The notes under the pieces were generated by a model. The model made no database searches. It saw only the letters and a list, made by a program, of their open reading frames with translations, and was not told where the DNA came from. A stretch of 55,353 nucleotides of DNA. Source: Azoarcus indigens. GTDB taxonomy: Bacteria > Pseudomonadota > Gammaproteobacteria > Burkholderiales > Rhodocyclaceae. Every line of letters begins with the position of its first letter. Position 1 is the first letter of the stretch. Position numbers and translations under genes: made by a program. The stretch is from contig NZ_SNVV01000030.1 of assembly GCF_004361735.1 (NCBI RefSeq), positions 1-55,353 of the forward strand, read 5' to 3'. Positions 54,705 through 55,353 of this stretch are shown here, piece after piece.

Positions 54705-55353
54705 TTGAGCCAACCGAAGACGCCTCGACTTCGCCTGTATTGTTTTGTGCTGCCCTTATTGCTGGGCTTGCTTGCTGCCGCGGCGCTCCAGCTGAGTGGT
54801 AGCTCTCCCTATACCGTCATCCTGCTTGCCCTCAGCGGCCTCTGCTGCGCCGCATGGTTGTGGCATGCGGCGGGCAGCGGGTGCGCCCAGACCATGTCGC
54901 TGGAAGACGCCCCTGTGCGGGCGCCTAGCCTGCAGCCGGAGGTGGACGGGCTGGAACTGCTGTGCGGGCGCCTGCTGCCCCTATGGCAGCGGCACATCGA
55001 TGCCGGACGCGTGCAGATGGAAGAGGCGCTCACCGCGCTGTCCACCACCTTCTCCTCGCTCTCCGCGCAGATGAGCCAGGCGTTGCAGGCTTCCGGGGGC
55101 GAAGCCGCCGAGTCGGTATCCGCGGTGCTGGTGCGCTGTCGCGGCGATCTGAAGGCGGTGATTACCGATCTGCGCGCCTCGTTGCAGGCACGGCAAAGCC
55201 TGATGGACGATATCGGCCAGCTTTCCAGCCTAGCCGGCGAGCTTCAGACCATGGCGGACGAGGTCGGCGAGATCGCCGCGCGCACCAATCTTCTTGCGCT
55301 GAACGCCTCCATCGAGGCGGCCCGCGCCGGCGAGGTCGGGCGCGGCTTCGCCG
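54705..55353 (+). CDS. Methyl-accepting chemotaxis protein, 5' part
   Basis: The first 216 codons of a chemoreceptor; the gene runs off the right edge. TTG at 54705 is taken as start: the frame is closed by TAA at 54687 and the next ATG lies after the membrane region. Two close hydrophobic segments (about 10-30 and 36-54) form a hairpin with almost no periplasmic loop. A helical cytoplasmic region follows, leading to the conserved signalling tip EIAARTNLLALNASIEAARAG. A short receptor without a periplasmic ligand domain would sense an internal or membrane signal. The upstream pseudo-receiver gene is on the same strand, but the 264-bp gap argues for separate promoters. Confidence 0.85.
   Translation, partial: MSQPKTPRLRLYCFVLPLLLGLLAAAALQLSGSSPYTVILLALSGLCCAAWLWHAAGSGCAQTMSLEDAPVRAPSLQPEVDGLELLCGRLLPLWQRHIDAGRVQMEEALTALSTTFSSLSAQMSQALQASGGEAAESVSAVLVRCRGDLKAVITDLRASLQARQSLMDDIGQLSSLAGELQTMADEVGEIAARTNLLALNASIEAARAGEVGRGFA

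Overview
The window is chromosomal DNA of a GC-rich Gram-negative bacterium, most likely a betaproteobacterium of the Rhodocyclales (Azospira/Dechloromonas/Azoarcus type). This assignment is an inference. It rests on the outer-membrane/lipid A/bam gene block, a separate RelA, a PEP-CTERM protein behind a sigma-54-like promoter, and CowN, a protein of diazotrophs. No phage, insertion sequence, CRISPR array, tRNA or rRNA was recognised.

Layout. 1-3180: a PEP-CTERM exoprotein and relA, both on minus. 3266-8713 (plus): a divergent class A penicillin-binding protein, an EamA exporter, the MtfA peptidase and a small host-attachment-type protein. 8792-10557 (minus): ispD-ispF-thpR. 10760-15908 (plus): an AmmeMemoRadiSam locus (Memo, AMMECR1, radical SAM AmrS) with a CooA-like CO sensor and cowN placed inside it, then an alpha/beta-hydrolase-like gene and an SprA-like metalloprotease. 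16079-20525 (plus): mfd and corA. 20549-23454 (minus): a small SUOX-fold protein coupled to a GGDEF-EAL protein. 23690-25596 (plus): aroG-serB. 25683-27653 (minus): yaaA and an M14 carboxypeptidase. 27843-32573 (plus): bioA-bioF-bioH-bioC-bioD. 32780-33283 (minus): a conserved hypothetical gene.

33417-48833 (minus) is one long essential-gene array read from right to left: rpsB-tsf-pyrH-frr-uppS-cdsA-dxr-rseP-bamA-skp-lpxD-fabZ-lpxA-lpxB-rnhB, extended by a CopD-like membrane protein and a SpoU RNA methyltransferase. It links translation, isoprenoid and phospholipid synthesis, lipid A synthesis and outer-membrane assembly. Many junctions are ATGA or TGATG overlaps. 49160-52575 (plus): map-glnD. 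52597-55353: an XRE regulator (minus), an AT-rich intergenic stretch with a near-consensus promoter, a LuxR-type regulator with a degenerate receiver, and the 5' part of a methyl-accepting chemotaxis protein.

The most interesting region is 12125-13253. A CooA-type regulator keeps the heme-ligand histidine but has serine at the redox cysteine and carries a histidine-rich N-terminus. It is followed by cowN, and a 16-bp CooA-type operator overlaps the regulator's stop codon at the spacing expected for class II activation. Other signals are the sigma-54 site that fixes the PEP-CTERM start, a roughly 210-nt rpsB leader, the phosphoacceptor-less response regulator and a possible small RNA upstream of it.
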